Assembly (NCBI GenBank): GCA_015655095.1
Contig: JAATFR010000331.1
Location: 1 to 8,192 of the forward strand
Source of the DNA: Hyphomicrobiales bacterium
Lineage (GTDB): Bacteria; Pseudomonadota; Alphaproteobacteria; Parvibaculales; Parvibaculaceae
Direction of reading: 5' to 3'
Length of the DNA stretch: 8,192 nt
This document shows, piece by piece, positions 7,214-8,192 of this stretch. The notes under the pieces were generated by a model. That model was not told the origin of the DNA. It did not search any database and was given only the letters and a program-made list of their open reading frames with translations. How positions within the stretch are numbered: position 1 is the first letter of the stretch; each line of letters opens with the position of its first letter. A program made the translations under genes and the position numbers.

Positions 7214-7300
7214 TCAATCTTCAAAGGAACCGATAGCCCCAAACTCTTTCTCAATAAATCCAGCGAATGCCTTTATTCGAGCAAAAGTGAGCGATTCCAC
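7214..7300 (-). CDS. Possible 28-residue small protein or gene remnant (uncertain)
   Basis: A minus-strand frame from a GTG at 7300 to a TGA at 7214 encodes a 28-residue peptide containing FARIKAFAGFIEKEFG, which could form an amphipathic helix. It stops about 25 bases before the terminator stem, the normal spacing for a terminated gene. The ribosome binding site is poor (AAGAA about 12 bases upstream). In the same frame, a TAA at 7315-7313 separates it from further open sequence up to 7522. It may be a small protein, the decayed tail of a gene, or chance. Confidence 0.2.
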   Translation of the reverse strand: MESLTFARIKAFAGFIEKEFGAIGSFED

Positions 7301-7530
7301 GTTCGCAAATTCTTAAAAAAATGTCTGATATTCCGTCATCATATGACTGCAGGATGATGGGCTGATCAAACGGGAATCATTTCTTTCTGAGAAAAAGCGA
7401 AGAGAGCGGGCAGGTTTTGAACACCAGATTGGAAGGCTCTTGCCTGCCACATGTCCTCTCCGCGCCACCTGGCCCCGGAAGCCATCACCGGACATCCGGC
7501 CGGTCGCAAATCCCATTGCCAAAGTCAGGA

Positions 7531-7560
7531 TTGTAGAAGATTTTATATCAAATCTTTATA
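7531..7560 (+). promoter_or_regulatory. Candidate promoter for the sensor gene
   Basis: TTGTAG (7531-7536) and TTTATA (7555-7560) are spaced by 18 bases in an AT-rich island within GC-rich DNA, 50 to 80 bases before the GTG start. The match is approximate, since several TATA-like hexamers overlap here. Confidence 0.3.
7537..7556. repeat. Short palindrome overlapping the candidate promoter
   Basis: AAGATTT (7537-7543) and AAATCTT (7550-7556) are perfect inverted copies around TATATC. The position between the proposed -35 and -10 elements suits an operator, but seven-base AT-rich arms can arise by chance. Confidence 0.25.
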
Positions 7561-7612
7561 TATCTCCCTCATGCACCTTGACCGGTGCCATATCGGGGGT
7601 GGACAGCAGTAA

Positions 7613-8192
7613 GTGACAACAACCATTACTGGCCTCAATGTCAGACCGTCCGAGAGCAGGACCGTATCCCGGCGGCTCTCCGTTCAGGTCTATGTCTCCA
7701 CTCTCTTTGTCATTCTGGTTCTTTCCCTTGGCGCCCTGCTGTCCTGGCTTTCCTATGACCGGACCCGCGAGGTGATCCTGCTGGCGTCGGAACAGCTTAT
7801 GGACAGACTTGCGCAGACCGTAGGAGCGGAATTCCAGATCAGTGGCCAAGTCGTTGAAGCTGCGATGATGGTGTCCGGCGACACTGACATCACTTCCGCC
7901 TTCACCCTTGCCGACCGGCTGAAGGGTATTGGTTCACTCGTCAGGCTTCTCCACACCCGCCCCGAAGTCACAGCAACCTACGCTGCATACCCCAATGGGG
8001 ATTTCATCATGCTGCGAGCCTTGCAGAACGACAATGACCGGCGGATGAACAATGCCCCTCCCGGCAGCGCCTACCTGGTTCAAAGCACGGAGCGAAGCCC
8101 GCACTATGCCTCGGTGATCGGCACCTTCATCTATCTCGACCAGGACCTGAACATTATCTCGAAAGTCGACCGTTCTGATTATCGGTTCGACC
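7613..8192 (+). CDS. Membrane-anchored Cache-like sensor protein, 3' partial
   Basis: The first 193 residues of a longer protein; the frame is open to the window end. A short cytoplasmic tail (1-24) precedes one membrane helix (about 25-46, VYVSTLFVILVLSLGALLSW), then an extracytoplasmic region starting with the helical YDRTREVILLASEQLMDRL and continuing into alpha/beta segments such as VTATYAAYPNGDFIMLR (119-135) and GTFIYLDQDLNIIS (170-183). This layout is that of a double-Cache (dCACHE) ligand sensor, and YRFD at the edge resembles the DPR..WY segment of that fold. In alphaproteobacteria such N-termini often lead to adenylate/guanylate cyclase domains, but HD-GYP, GGDEF or methyl-accepting outputs are possible; none is visible. 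The start is GTG at 7613: an in-frame TAA directly precedes it and no other start codon comes before the membrane helix. GGGGGTGG at 7595-7602 may bind the ribosome. Confidence 0.78.
   Translation, partial: MTTTITGLNVRPSESRTVSRRLSVQVYVSTLFVILVLSLGALLSWLSYDRTREVILLASEQLMDRLAQTVGAEFQISGQVVEAAMMVSGDTDITSAFTLADRLKGIGSLVRLLHTRPEVTATYAAYPNGDFIMLRALQNDNDRRMNNAPPGSAYLVQSTERSPHYASVIGTFIYLDQDLNIISKVDRSDYRFD

Larger units (their letters stand above)
7043..7612. other. Intergenic region between the divergent GH17 and sensor genes
   Basis: These 570 bases have no convincing long gene on either strand; a possible minus-strand frame at 7313-7522 has the composition of chance reading. The region holds a minus-strand intrinsic terminator (7151-7190), a possible short minus-strand frame (7214-7300), a run of seven A at 7315-7321 and an AT-rich promoter-like segment with a palindrome (7531-7560). 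The GH17 promoter must lie on the minus strand somewhere between the terminator and 7042, or else transcription has to read through the terminator. I see no clear consensus for it. Confidence 0.6.

Overview
The window looks like chromosomal DNA from a GC-rich alphaproteobacterium. Codons are strongly GC-biased in most genes, TTG and GTG starts with purine-rich ribosome binding sites occur, and the gene types (long DinG-type helicase, short TerB-like protein, SixA-type phosphatase, NdvC-like GH17 membrane protein) fit that group. I cannot name a genus. No rRNA, tRNA, CRISPR array, transposase or phage gene is visible.

Left part (1-3079, all + strand): the 3' portion of a Rad3/DinG-type DNA helicase with iron-sulfur cysteines, running in from outside the window; a TerB-fold protein starting at a TTG with an excellent ribosome binding site; and a SixA-like histidine phosphatase. 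The first two are closely spaced and probably co-transcribed. The phosphatase follows a 121-base gap.

Middle part (3277-7042): a likely beta-glucan module. A processive, membrane-bound family 2 glycosyltransferase and a small four-helix membrane protein lie on the + strand. They face, with only 10 bases between stop codons, a minus-strand GH17 protein with an N-terminal membrane anchor, a periplasmic catalytic domain and about seven C-terminal membrane helices. The pairing of a GT2 synthase with a GH17 transglycosylase-like enzyme recalls the NdvB/NdvC beta-(1,3)/(1,6)-glucan systems of Bradyrhizobium. The proposed division of work is that GT2 polymerises and exports the glucan, GH17 branches, cyclises or trims it in the periplasm, and the small protein assists, as NdvD is reported to do. 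This is inference from family membership and arrangement.

Right part (7043-8192): a 570-base stretch without a convincing long gene. It holds a good intrinsic terminator on the minus strand with no obvious gene to terminate, a possible 28-codon minus-strand reading frame just before that terminator, and an AT-rich promoter-like segment with a palindrome. Beyond it, a membrane-anchored sensor protein begins at a GTG and runs off the window. Its extracytoplasmic Cache-like domain is visible, but its output domain is not.

The most interesting items are the glucan trio with its small membrane partner, the orphan minus-strand terminator upstream of the GH17 gene, and a perfect 13-base-pair hairpin inside the unusual N-terminal extension of the glycosyltransferase gene.
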